NCBI GenBank assembly: GCA_018067115.1 | Contig: JAGPVI010000253.1 | Location: forward strand, 1 to 14,363 | Direction: 5' to 3' | Source: Bizionia sp. | GTDB lineage: Bacteria > Bacteroidota > Bacteroidia > Flavobacteriales > Flavobacteriaceae | Length of the DNA: 14,363 bases | Shown here: piece after piece, positions 7,588 to 14,363 of the stretch | Position numbering within the stretch: position 1 is the stretch's first letter | Layout: every line of letters begins with the position of its first letter | The notes under the pieces: generated by a model | The model's input: only the letters and a program-made list of their open reading frames with translations | What the model was told of the DNA's origin: nothing | Database searches by the model: none | Position numbers and translations under genes: made by a program

Positions 7588-8748
7588 CTAGGTATCGCTA
7601 TTTAATTTCCATTGATTAACGTATCGCTCCGCGATGGTAATGTAATGGTGTTCTTTTTCTACAAAAGCGCGAGCGTTTTTAGAAATTTCTTTAATTTTTT
7701 CTGGGTTTAAAATAAGCCATTCTAATTTTTCGGCTATATGTTTAGCATCTGGGAGCGCATTTATTGCTACGGTATCTTCTTCTAAATCATAAAGCTCTAA
7801 CCATTCTTTTTCTGCTCCCGTAAACACGACTTTTCCTTTTGCCATAGCTTCCAAAGCATTAATTCCTTGGTCGTAGGCGTAGACTTGATCCAATAGAATA
7901 TGAGCGTCGTTAAACGCATTAATGTAGTCTTTATAGGGTAAACTCCTAACGGTTACAATGTCAATTTTACCCGAATATTTTTCTTGTACTATTTTTAAGG
8001 CTTCTTCAAAAATATCATTGCCTTTTTTATAATAATTATTGTTATTAATACCATGAAAAATAGTAATCTTACCCGAAATATCTAGTGGTATAAACTTAAG
8101 TTTATCGGTATTTATAGGATTAGGTATCAATCCTAAATAGTGACTGTTGTTTTTTAAGGGGATATGGTAATCTAGGTCGGACGCGATAACACCTTTAATA
8201 TTGCGATAGATAAATTTGTGCATCGCATAGTACGGGGGAGTGAGGTACATTAATGCGTGCCAAAATGCTTTTTTATTTCCTTTTTCACCTCCTTTATTCT
8301 CAAAATAGGGCGTTAAAATAGAGTATCTAAATTTCTTATCTGCTGCATATTTCACACTCACATAATCCGTTCCACACGACAATAAAAAGACGTTTTTATT
8401 ACGATCGAATATAAATTGTAAAAGTTTGGTTTCAGTCTTTGGGTAAGCTTTAAACGGACTTTCATTAATGAGTTGTACAACATCGTAATCGGTAAGCTGT
8501 TCTTTAAAACTATTAAACTGGCGTTCTATATCTCGCGAAGTAATATCAATTTTAGTGAGTTTATTAATAACACGACGTATTGTGAAAGCGAGACCAGAAG
8601 TATAACGCAATTTAAATTTAACGTCTACTTTAATGTTCTTAAACCCATCGCCGTTTCCAACTACAAGTGCCGTATGGCCCAGTGCTTCTAAGCCTTCTTT
8701 TAAAGTATAATGTAAAGCGCTGTATTCTCCTAATAATAAGATTTTCAT
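7588..8748 (-). CDS. Glycosyltransferase, GT4-like (GT-B fold)
   Basis: A 386-residue protein with the GT-B outline. The N-terminal half begins MKILLLGEYS and contains VQLINES (91-97) and SCGTDYV (124-130). The C-terminal nucleotide-sugar domain starts near 226 (ITIFHGINNNNYYKKGNDIF) and carries DQGINALEAMAKGK (293-306), where Glu300 matches the second Glu of the GT4 E-x7-E motif. The first Glu position is Tyr/Asp-like (VYAYDQ), so the motif is incomplete. Donor and acceptor cannot be predicted. The ATG at 8748 gives the expected first beta strand. It is transcribed against its neighbours, convergent with wzx and divergent from the next glycosyltransferase with only 33 nt between start codons. 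A TATTTTTA (minus strand, 8773-8780) is a 7-of-8 match to the -7 box. Confidence 0.85.
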   Translation of the reverse strand: MKILLLGEYSALHYTLKEGLEALGHTALVVGNGDGFKNIKVDVKFKLRYTSGLAFTIRRVINKLTKIDITSRDIERQFNSFKEQLTDYDVVQLINESPFKAYPKTETKLLQFIFDRNKNVFLLSCGTDYVSVKYAADKKFRYSILTPYFENKGGEKGNKKAFWHALMYLTPPYYAMHKFIYRNIKGVIASDLDYHIPLKNNSHYLGLIPNPINTDKLKFIPLDISGKITIFHGINNNNYYKKGNDIFEEALKIVQEKYSGKIDIVTVRSLPYKDYINAFNDAHILLDQVYAYDQGINALEAMAKGKVVFTGAEKEWLELYDLEEDTVAINALPDAKHIAEKLEWLILNPEKIKEISKNARAFVEKEHHYITIAERYVNQWKLNSDT

Positions 8749-8752
8749 TCAC

Positions 8753-8760
8753 TATATTTG
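8753..8760 (+). promoter_or_regulatory. Promoter of the 8782 gene set, -7 box TATATTTG
   Basis: TATATTTG is an exact TAnnTTTG match ending 21 nt before the ATG at 8782. The -33 region would fall inside the first codons of the divergent minus-strand gene, and a TTTTC (8742-8746) lies too near to serve. A minus-strand -7-like box (8773-8780) overlaps the footprint a polymerase would have here. Confidence 0.65.
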
Positions 8761-8781
8761 TTGAAACGTCAATAAAAATAG

Positions 8782-9870
8782 ATGAATTGCGGTAATAAAA
8801 AAAAGATTTGCATCATTGTTTCTTCATTAGGGAAAGGAGGTGCTCAAAAGGCATCGGCGACCCTATCAAAAATGCTTTTTAATCAAGGTTACAACGTTCA
8901 TATTGTTAGTGTTTTAAACCATATTGACTATTCTTATAAAGGCACTTTATTTAATTTGGGAGCGTTAAAAGATAATGACAACTCTGTAATAGGACGTTTT
9001 AAACGGATGATGCTTTTAAAATCTTACTTAAAGGAGCAGAATTTTGATGTTTTAATAGATAGCCGATCCCGGCCAGGTAGTTTAAAGCAATTCATTATTT
9101 CTAATTTTATTTATAACAAAGCCAAAGTTATTTACATTGTAGGTAGTTATAATTTGACAACCTATTTCCCGAAATCTAAAGTATTCGCTAAGGTTTTATA
9201 CGGTAAAGCTTTTAAGATACTTGCGGTTTCTAAGGAGATTAAAGAGAAATTAGAAAAGACGTATCACTTTAAAAATGTGGAGTATATATACAATGCGTTA
9301 CCCATAAGTGAACGTGCGAATTCTTCGACTATTGGGTCTTCTTATATTTTAGCTTTTGGAAGGTTGGTAGATAAAGTTAAAAATTATACGTTGCTTATTA
9401 ATGCGTATAAAGCTTCTGTTTTAGTGCAGCGGAAAGTTAAACTTGTTATTTTAGGTTCGGGAAAAGATGAGCGTTATCTGAAGGATTTAGTTCTAAAATT
9501 AAACTTAAATGAATATATTACATTTGTTCCTTTCGTTTCGAATCCTCAAAATTATGTTGAGAATGCAAAAATGGTGTGTCTAACGAGTAGGTATGAGGGG
9601 TTTCCTATGGTTTTATTAGAATCTCTATCGGCCGGAACACCCGTTGTTTCAGTGGATTGTAAGTCGGGACCCAAAGAGATTATTGTTAATGAATACAATG
9701 GGCTTTTAGTAGAAAACAACAACGTAAGTGCTTTTGCCGAAGCCTTGAATAGAATGATTGAAGATGAAGTGTTGTATAACAATTGTAAGGCAAATTCTAA
9801 AAAAAGTGTGGAGAAGTTTTCAATAGAAACCCTTTCTAAACAATGGAATACTTTAATTGAAAGTGTTTAA
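8782..9870 (+). CDS. Glycosyltransferase family 4
   Basis: A 362-residue retaining GT-B glycosyltransferase, probably cytoplasmic or peripheral at the inner membrane. The N-terminal acceptor domain has LGKGGAQKA (16-24), the Gly-rich loop common in GT4. The C-terminal domain opens with FGRLVDKVKNYTLLINAY and has the E-x7-E motif in YEGFPMVLLESLSAGTPVV, with Glu272 and Glu280, then SGPKEII. All catalytic-region hallmarks are in place. It likely adds a sugar to the lipid-linked repeat unit; the exact linkage cannot be read. The ATG at 8782 sits after a good -7 box and gives a normal N-terminus with a lysine-rich start. The ketoisomerase follows after 15 nt, so the pair is presumably co-transcribed. 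Confidence 0.92.
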   Translation: MNCGNKKKICIIVSSLGKGGAQKASATLSKMLFNQGYNVHIVSVLNHIDYSYKGTLFNLGALKDNDNSVIGRFKRMMLLKSYLKEQNFDVLIDSRSRPGSLKQFIISNFIYNKAKVIYIVGSYNLTTYFPKSKVFAKVLYGKAFKILAVSKEIKEKLEKTYHFKNVEYIYNALPISERANSSTIGSSYILAFGRLVDKVKNYTLLINAYKASVLVQRKVKLVILGSGKDERYLKDLVLKLNLNEYITFVPFVSNPQNYVENAKMVCLTSRYEGFPMVLLESLSAGTPVVSVDCKSGPKEIIVNEYNGLLVENNNVSAFAEALNRMIEDEVLYNNCKANSKKSVEKFSIETLSKQWNTLIESV

Positions 9871-9885
9871 AAAATGAAAATATAA

Positions 9886-10305
9886 ATGAAAAAAAATACT
9901 ATTCATTCGGTATCTATTATAGAGATTCCTAAAATAATTGATGAAAACCGAAGAGGTAATTTATCTGTTATAGAAAAAAATATTTTACCTTATAAAATAG
10001 CGCGCGTGTATTATTTGTATGATGTTCCTAGCGATGCACATCGTGGAGGGCATTCGCATATTGCGTGTAACGAGTTTTTAATTCCTATTAGTGGTAGTTT
10101 TGATGTGGTTCTTAAAGATGGCGAATCTAGAAGAACGGTGACCTTAAATAAACCCAATAAAGGACTTTTAATTGTGCCTGGTATATGGCGAGAGTTAGAA
10201 AATTTTTCTTCGGGAGCTATTTGTTTAGTACTCGCGTCTCATGAGTACGAAGAAGCCGATTATATTAGAGATTACAATGAGTTTTTAGAACATAAAATTA
10301 GCTAG
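9886..10305 (+). CDS. fdtA: FdtA/QdtA-family dTDP-4-keto-6-deoxyhexose 3,4-ketoisomerase
   Basis: A 139-residue single-domain cupin of the WxcM-like/FdtA family. It shifts the keto group of dTDP-4-keto-6-deoxyglucose from C4 to C3, giving the substrate for a C-3 aminotransferase. RVYYLYDVP (40-48), then HRGGHSH (52-58) with His56 and His58, match the RGFHAH active-site strand of FdtA and QdtA. The C-terminal YIRDYNEF (126-133) is the usual family ending. The middle is the expected beta-roll (FDVVLKDGE, LLIVPGIWRELENFS). FdtA and QdtA differ in C4 stereochemistry, and I cannot tell them apart, so the symbol is provisional. The matching aminotransferase lies upstream at 5123, separated by three genes on mixed strands. 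The stop overlaps the end of the opposing GT2 gene by eight bases. Confidence 0.88.
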   Translation: MKKNTIHSVSIIEIPKIIDENRRGNLSVIEKNILPYKIARVYYLYDVPSDAHRGGHSHIACNEFLIPISGSFDVVLKDGESRRTVTLNKPNKGLLIVPGIWRELENFSSGAICLVLASHEYEEADYIRDYNEFLEHKIS

Positions 10306-11182
10306 CTTCAGTAGCGTGGAAGCACATAAAACTAATGCGGTACAGTTGTAATAGAGTAATATTTGGATTATTACCTGTAAGTTGTTTTTGCATTACAGAC
10401 TTAAAAGTTTTATAAAACCAACGGCCAACTATTGTTAAGTGGTATGTTTTTAAAGTAGTGAAAAGTTGGAGTAAATCGTTATCGTGCGATGTTATAACAC
10501 CCTCTTTTTCTAGTTGTAAGAGAGTTAAAGCTGCGTGTTCCTTTTTCTTTAAATAGCTCTTGCTTTCTTCAATGCCTATATGATAGACTTCATTGTCTAA
10601 GTGTAAAACCTTACACTGGTGTTCTTTTAAAAGCGCACCAAATAAATTATCAAAACCATAACCTTTTTTCTGGTCCATAGCTTTATTAATCGTATTGAAA
10701 ACGTTCTTTTTAATCAAGCAATTCGCAGAAATTATAATTTTAAAAGGTTTTTTATTACGAATGCTGGCAGGTACTTGCTCTTTAGTTTTTCCATATTTCC
10801 AACGTAACATTAAAGATTTTTCTGGTGGAGTATTATAATAATAGAATCCACCAAAAATAGCGTCGTAATCCGTAGAGAAGTACTTCAAATAATTGACTAT
10901 AAATGTTGATTTTTTTGGCAGCACATCGGCGTCTAAAAATAGTAACCAATCGTATTTTGCTTTTTGAGCTAGAACTTGACGTGCTTTAACGCGCCCCTTA
11001 TTTTCCTCGAGGCACAGAATAGAAGTATGCACTAAATGTGCTATCTCTTGGTTGGTTTGCGTACTGCCGTCTTCCAATACAATAATTTCAAAAGGAATAC
11101 TAGTTAGCTCGAGCTGCTTATAAACGCTATTTACAAGGGCGGTAACCTTGTAGTTATATGTTGGGATTAATATAGAAATCAT
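10298..11182 (-). CDS. Glycosyltransferase family 2
   Basis: A 294-residue GT-A fold enzyme. ILIPTYNY (4-11) begins the Rossmann-like half, and VLEDGS (35-40) holds the acidic pair that binds the nucleotide. ENKGRVKAR (60-68) follows, then the DxD metal site in LFLDADVLP (Asp84, Asp86). These are standard for inverting GT2 sugar transferases; the donor is unknown. The C-terminal part (about 210-294) is basic and has no clear membrane helix. The ATG at 11182 gives the canonical MISILIPTYN start. A TATTTTTA (minus strand, 11199-11206) near the start is a near-match to the -7 box but only 16 nt from the ATG. The gene runs opposite to both neighbours, tail-to-tail with the ketoisomerase over eight bases and divergent from the oxygenase-like gene. 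Confidence 0.92.
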   Translation of the reverse strand: MISILIPTYNYKVTALVNSVYKQLELTSIPFEIIVLEDGSTQTNQEIAHLVHTSILCLEENKGRVKARQVLAQKAKYDWLLFLDADVLPKKSTFIVNYLKYFSTDYDAIFGGFYYYNTPPEKSLMLRWKYGKTKEQVPASIRNKKPFKIIISANCLIKKNVFNTINKAMDQKKGYGFDNLFGALLKEHQCKVLHLDNEVYHIGIEESKSYLKKKEHAALTLLQLEKEGVITSHDNDLLQLFTTLKTYHLTIVGRWFYKTFKSVMQKQLTGNNPNITLLQLYRISFMCFHATEAS

Positions 11183-11196
11183 AGACTATTGCAAGT

Positions 11197-11217
11197 GTTA
11201 AAAATAGCCTTTTTAAC
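11197..11217. repeat. Inverted repeat in the divergent intergenic region
   Basis: GTTAAAAA (11197-11204) and TTTTTAAC (11210-11217) are exact inverted copies around a five-base TAGCC. The element sits 15 nt above the GT2 start and overlaps its possible -7 box, so it could be an operator or simply a transcript hairpin. All of it is A/T-rich and so the chance of a random match is not small. Confidence 0.35.
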
Positions 11218-11278
11218 TGTGCTTTTAAATAAAAATAGGGATTAATTTAGCTATTCATTTCGAAGATATTATGTTAAA

Positions 11279-12121
11279 TTGCAATGTAGAATTTTAATAA
11301 GTTTAGACTTGGACATTCATAAAATATCAGACTTAATATATGCCGAAATCCTTAAAAATAAGGAGGCACTTACGGTTCAGTTTAATAAAACGAAAGTGGA
11401 TATTGGTTTTTTTTATATCGATAATCTATTGCCACAAGAATTAGCTAAACACTGTTTTGAGGTTTTTCCGGATCCCGCGGAGATGCGTGAGTTAAAATCT
11501 ATTAAAGAATACAAGCACGTTTCGGCACAGATGGACAAGCACCATCCGTTATTAGAAAAAGTGATTTATGCATTTCAAGATGAGAAAATCGTAAAGCTAA
11601 TTGGCGAAATTTGCGGTATTGAAAAATTGTATCCAGACCATTCTTTATATGCCGGAGGGTTGTCGGTTATGAGCAAAGACCAATTTTTAAATCCCCATTT
11701 AGATAATTCTCACGATGCCGAACGCGAGAAATGGCGTGTTTTAAACTTGTTATATTACGTCTCACCAGATTGGGAATCTGCTAATGGTGGTCATTTAGAG
11801 CTTTGGCCAGAAGGTCCTAAAAGAAATCCTATAATCTTAGAGAGTAAATTTAATAGATTGGCAGTAATGGCAACACACCAGACCTCATGGCATTCTGTGA
11901 ATAAAGTGACCGTGCCAGCGAACCGATGTTGTATTTCTAACTATTATTTTAGTGATGTGCCTTTAAAAGAATCGGATAGCTTTCATATTACAAAATTTAG
12001 AGGACGCCCGCATCAAACGTTTACTAATTTGGTTTTAGATGTCGATGCCAACTTACGTATGCTAGTTAGAAAGGTCTTTAAAAAGGGCGTTCGGAAAAAC
12101 CCTCATATTTATAAAAAGTAA
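11279..12121 (+). CDS. 2-oxoglutarate/Fe(II)-dependent oxygenase family protein
   Basis: The protein has the iron triad of the 2OG-Fe(II) oxygenase (prolyl-hydroxylase-like) fold: HLD (His140, Asp142) in NPHLDNSHD, and His205 in SWHSVNKV. Arg216 (NRCCIS) is in the right place to bind 2-oxoglutarate. LLYYVSPDW (157-165) and GGHLELWPEG (170-179) are the usual strands between them. It would hydroxylate or otherwise oxidise a substrate in the cytosol; sugar, lipid or protein cannot be decided. No ATG lies in frame before the conserved core. TTG at 11279 gives 280 residues, and TTG at 11309 gives 270 and begins at the DIHKISDLI helix. The basic C-terminus (KKGVRKNPHIYKK) may contact anionic partners. 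It is 10 nt upstream of the GT-C gene, in one transcription unit. Confidence 0.82.
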   Translation: MQCRILISLDLDIHKISDLIYAEILKNKEALTVQFNKTKVDIGFFYIDNLLPQELAKHCFEVFPDPAEMRELKSIKEYKHVSAQMDKHHPLLEKVIYAFQDEKIVKLIGEICGIEKLYPDHSLYAGGLSVMSKDQFLNPHLDNSHDAEREKWRVLNLLYYVSPDWESANGGHLELWPEGPKRNPIILESKFNRLAVMATHQTSWHSVNKVTVPANRCCISNYYFSDVPLKESDSFHITKFRGRPHQTFTNLVLDVDANLRMLVRKVFKKGVRKNPHIYKK

Positions 12122-12131
12122 TCCACCGATT

Positions 12132-13595
12132 ATGAAGCAGCGTTTTGAAATAGTTATTACTGTTACTATAGGATACCTATTGGCTATTTTTCAATATGCT
12201 TTTAATCGCAGTTTATGGCTTGATGAAGCAAAACTCGCTTTAAATATTATCGAGAAAAATTACTTGGAGTTGGCGCAGCCTTTACATAGTGTGCAAGTGG
12301 CTCCTGTTTTGTATTTATGGATCACCAAGTTTTTTACCATCCTTGTTGGTAATACTGAATATGGTTTACGTCTGTTTCCATTACTGTGTTTCTTTGTTTC
12401 AGTTGTGTTAATGGTTAAAGTGATACGACAGTTAACATCTAATCGCGCTATTATTTGGTTTGTTACTGCATTATTTTGCGTGTCTCCAAATCTTATTTTT
12501 TATGCCTCAGAAGTGAAACAATATGGCGTTGATGTAATGGTTGTTTTGTCGTTATTCTACCTTTTTATTAAACCTTATAAAGACAATAGAACTAAATTAA
12601 TCACTTTAAGTGTGGTTGGAGCACTCTGTATATTTTTATCCAATATTTCGGTTATAATACTTTTTACAATTGGCCTTTACGTGTTGTTTTATCAGCGGAA
12701 AGCATTTAAGTCAATGCTTATTCCAGGTAGTGTATGGCTGTTGGCTTTTGGCGTTTATTATAGTTTGTTTGTTTATAATCATCCAAGTACAGAGGGAATG
12801 CAAGTTTATTGGGCAGCTGCGTTTATGCCTATCAATCCGTTCTCTTTCGAGTTTTGGCAATGGATTTTAGTGACATCACAAAGTGTTTTTAGCTACGTTT
12901 TAGGTGGCACGTCTTACTTCATTATTTATGGAACTATTAGTGGTGTATTTTTAATGGGGCTTTTTTATTTAATTAGGGACAGAGAGTATAAAATGTTGTT
13001 TTTTATAGGCGTTCCCGTAGCGATTCACCTTGTGCTATCGGCATTAAAGCTGTATCCGTTTTCAACACGACTTTTAATATATCAGGTGCCGTTATATGTG
13101 CTTGTTTTAGGGTATGGTTTGGGACGATTGTATTGTGATGGCATTAAGAGGCACAAAAAAGTACTTGTGACGGTAGTTACCGTATTTCCTTTTTTTTTAT
13201 ATGGGGCCATTTTAACTAGTAAATTGCCATATCAAAAAGAGCACGTAAGGCCCTTATATCAGTTTGTTTTGAAGGAAATAGCAGATAATGATAGCATTTA
13301 TATATATTCTGGAAATAATAATGCGTACGAATATTACAGCAAAATAGGCGTTGCCAATTTTAAAAACACTGTGATTTTAGGTGAAGATAATCGAGAAGAT
13401 TTTAGTTTACATAACCAACAACTAGCTACTTTAAAAGGGCGTGTATGGTTAGTTTTTTCTCACCGTTATAAATCTCAAATAACTAACGTCTTTGAGGATG
13501 ATTATATATTAAACTACCTAAAAGATACTGGTGGAACGGTACTTAATAAAATTGAAAAAGAAAATGCCTCTTTGTATTTAATGCGTATAAATTAA
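12132..13595 (+). CDS. GT-C membrane glycosyltransferase (GT39/PMT-2-like)
   Basis: A 487-residue protein with about ten to twelve membrane segments and a soluble C-terminal part (about 385-487). After the first helix it carries SLWLDEAKLA (27-36) with Asp31-Glu32, the acidic pair at the first periplasmic loop of GT39/GT83-type enzymes, which use polyprenyl-phosphate sugar donors. LHSVQVAPVLYLW (51-63) matches the following loop and helix of the family. It would transfer a sugar on the periplasmic side of the inner membrane, perhaps to lipid A, an O-antigen or a protein; the target is not visible. Wzy-like polymerisation is a less likely alternative. The stop overlaps that of the opposing ftsE by four bases. 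Transcription is likely joint with the oxygenase-like gene. Confidence 0.82.
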   Translation: MKQRFEIVITVTIGYLLAIFQYAFNRSLWLDEAKLALNIIEKNYLELAQPLHSVQVAPVLYLWITKFFTILVGNTEYGLRLFPLLCFFVSVVLMVKVIRQLTSNRAIIWFVTALFCVSPNLIFYASEVKQYGVDVMVVLSLFYLFIKPYKDNRTKLITLSVVGALCIFLSNISVIILFTIGLYVLFYQRKAFKSMLIPGSVWLLAFGVYYSLFVYNHPSTEGMQVYWAAAFMPINPFSFEFWQWILVTSQSVFSYVLGGTSYFIIYGTISGVFLMGLFYLIRDREYKMLFFIGVPVAIHLVLSALKLYPFSTRLLIYQVPLYVLVLGYGLGRLYCDGIKRHKKVLVTVVTVFPFFLYGAILTSKLPYQKEHVRPLYQFVLKEIADNDSIYIYSGNNNAYEYYSKIGVANFKNTVILGEDNREDFSLHNQQLATLKGRVWLVFSHRYKSQITNVFEDDYILNYLKDTGGTVLNKIEKENASLYLMRIN

Positions 13596-14281
13596 ACTTG
13601 AGGTTTTCTTTGTACGACCTCGAACACTTGGTTTTCATCGCATTTTAAAGTCTTACTCGGGTATTTTAAAAGCAATGCGTAATCGTGCGTCGCCATTAAA
13701 ATAGTATTTCCATTCTTATTAATTTCCTGAAGCACTTCCATAATTTCTACACTCGTTTGCGGATCTAAATTTCCTGTAGGCTCATCGGCTAAAATAAGTT
13801 CGGGATCATTAAGTAAAGCGCGGGCGATAGCTATTCGTTGCTGCTCACCACCAGAAAGTTCGTGTGGAAATTTAAAACCGCTAGTTTTCATTCCTACTTT
13901 GGTAAGTACGCTTTCAATTTTATTTACCATTTCCATTTTATCTTTCCAGCCTGTAGCTTTTAAAACAAATAGTAAGTTGTCGTTTACCGTACGATCGGTT
14001 AGTAATTTAAAGTCTTGAAAAACAACACCTAGCTTACGTCTTAAAAAAGGAATATCTTTCTCTTTTAAGGTTTGTAAGTTGAAATCTACAATATGACCTT
14101 CACCAGATTTTAAAGGGATGTCTGCATAAAGTGTTTTCATAAAACTACTTTTTCCAGAACCCGTTTTACCAATAAGATAAACAAAATCACCTTTATTAAT
14201 TTTTACATTAACATCGGATAAAACAAGACTGTCCCCTTGAAAAATAGAAGCGTCTTTAAACTCTAGAACTGTATTAGGCAT
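13592..14281 (-). CDS. ftsE: Cell-division ABC transporter ATP-binding protein FtsE
   Basis: A 229-residue ABC ATPase that, with FtsX, links peptidoglycan hydrolysis to septation. Walker A GKTGSGKS (38-45), Q-loop Gln89 (VVFQD), signature LSGGEQQ (142-148), Walker B LILADE (162-167), D-loop NLDP and switch His199 (ATHD) are all present. The close match to FtsE rather than a lipoprotein exporter rests on the LRRKLGVVFQDFKLL and ADEPTGNLDP stretches, the compact length and the solo genomic position. FtsX is not adjacent within the window: upstream is the right edge and downstream is the opposing GT-C gene. The ATG at 14281 fits the family N-terminus. A 62-nt leader separates it from a possible -7 box. 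Confidence 0.93.
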   Translation of the reverse strand: MPNTVLEFKDASIFQGDSLVLSDVNVKINKGDFVYLIGKTGSGKSSFMKTLYADIPLKSGEGHIVDFNLQTLKEKDIPFLRRKLGVVFQDFKLLTDRTVNDNLLFVLKATGWKDKMEMVNKIESVLTKVGMKTSGFKFPHELSGGEQQRIAIARALLNDPELILADEPTGNLDPQTSVEIMEVLQEINKNGNTILMATHDYALLLKYPSKTLKCDENQVFEVVQRKPQV

Positions 14282-14326
14282 CGTGTGTATTTCGTTTTTT
14301 AAGCTAAAAAACCGTAGACGGAATTC

Positions 14327-14341
14327 CTCTTAAATTAAGAG
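14327..14341. repeat. 15-nt perfect palindrome in the ftsE leader
   Basis: CTCTTAAATTAAGAG has seven-base arms around one central A. It lies between the possible ftsE -7 box and the start codon, so it is placed like an operator or leader hairpin. It is A/T-rich, and no binding protein is suggested by the sequence. Confidence 0.4.
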
Positions 14342-14343
14342 CA

Positions 14344-14351
14344 CAAAGTAA
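14344..14351 (-). promoter_or_regulatory. Possible ftsE promoter, -7 box TTACTTTG
   Basis: Minus-strand TTACTTTG differs from TAnnTTTG at one base and lies 62 nt before the ftsE ATG. The -33 position falls beyond the window edge, so it cannot be judged. Confidence 0.35.
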
Positions 14352-14363
14352 ACAATAATTGCT

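Noticed and set aside
7588..8748. Reading the minus-strand glycosyltransferase as a defence or nucleotide-sugar epimerase gene
   Set aside because: The two-half GT-B outline and the C-terminal GINALEAMAKG stretch fit a glycosyltransferase, and there is no NAD-binding GxxGxxG motif.
9552..9782. Minus-strand 76-codon open frame
   Set aside because: Antisense to the conserved C-terminal domain of the GT4 gene with no independent features.
12670..12870. Plus-strand 66-codon open frame
   Set aside because: It is an out-of-frame shadow inside the GT-C gene, whose own frame is strongly family-like.
1..14363. CRISPR array, tRNA, rRNA, IS element, integrase or attachment site
   Set aside because: No spaced direct repeats, cloverleaf sequences, transposase motifs or terminal inverted repeats were seen.

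Overview
The window looks like low-GC chromosomal DNA from a marine-type member of the Flavobacteriaceae (Bacteroidota). Starts have no Shine-Dalgarno sequence but A-rich leaders. Several upstream regions carry the Bacteroidota -7 box TAnnTTTG. The KdsA, TypA and FtsE proteins read as flavobacterial versions. The genus cannot be fixed from the sequence alone.

Layout. (1) 1-1561, minus strand: kdsA (Kdo-8-phosphate synthase, metal-dependent class) followed by a lipoprotein with an HslJ-like META domain that runs off the left edge. (2) 1562-1831: a gene-free region with two outward-facing promoters flanking a strongly folded element that ends in a T-run. (3) 1832-4009, plus strand: typA/bipA with a very clear terminator, then a small three-helix membrane protein. 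(4) 4155-13595: a surface-polysaccharide locus. It holds a FemAB/GNAT-like acyltransferase, a DegT-type sugar aminotransferase, a Wzx flippase, a minus-strand glycosyltransferase, a plus-strand GT4 glycosyltransferase, a FdtA/QdtA-type ketoisomerase, a minus-strand GT2 glycosyltransferase, a 2-oxoglutarate/Fe(II) oxygenase-like protein and a GT-C (GT39-like) membrane glycosyltransferase. (5) 13592-14281, minus strand: ftsE.

How the genes fit together. The ketoisomerase plus the aminotransferase are the two signature steps from a dTDP-4-keto-6-deoxyhexose to a 3-amino-3,6-dideoxyhexose (Qui3N or Fuc3N type). The acyltransferase is a plausible source of the N-acyl group, since the usual hexapeptide-repeat QdtC/FdtC is not in the window. 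The glycosyltransferases would build the repeat unit, Wzx would flip it, and the GT-C protein would act on the periplasmic side of the inner membrane. RmlA, RmlB, Wzy, Wzz and a priming transferase are not in the window, so the pathway depends on genes elsewhere. The locus lies between housekeeping genes (typA and ftsE) and switches strand repeatedly, which suggests piecemeal assembly.

I found no RNA genes of known class, IS elements, CRISPR arrays, phage genes or defence system. The observations most worth following are the folded 1648-1737 element, the acyltransferase gene that has no ATG/GTG/TTG start in any frame, the acyltransferase/aminotransferase/ketoisomerase set with a FemAB-like enzyme instead of a hexapeptide acyltransferase, and the hydroxylase-like gene inside the sugar locus.
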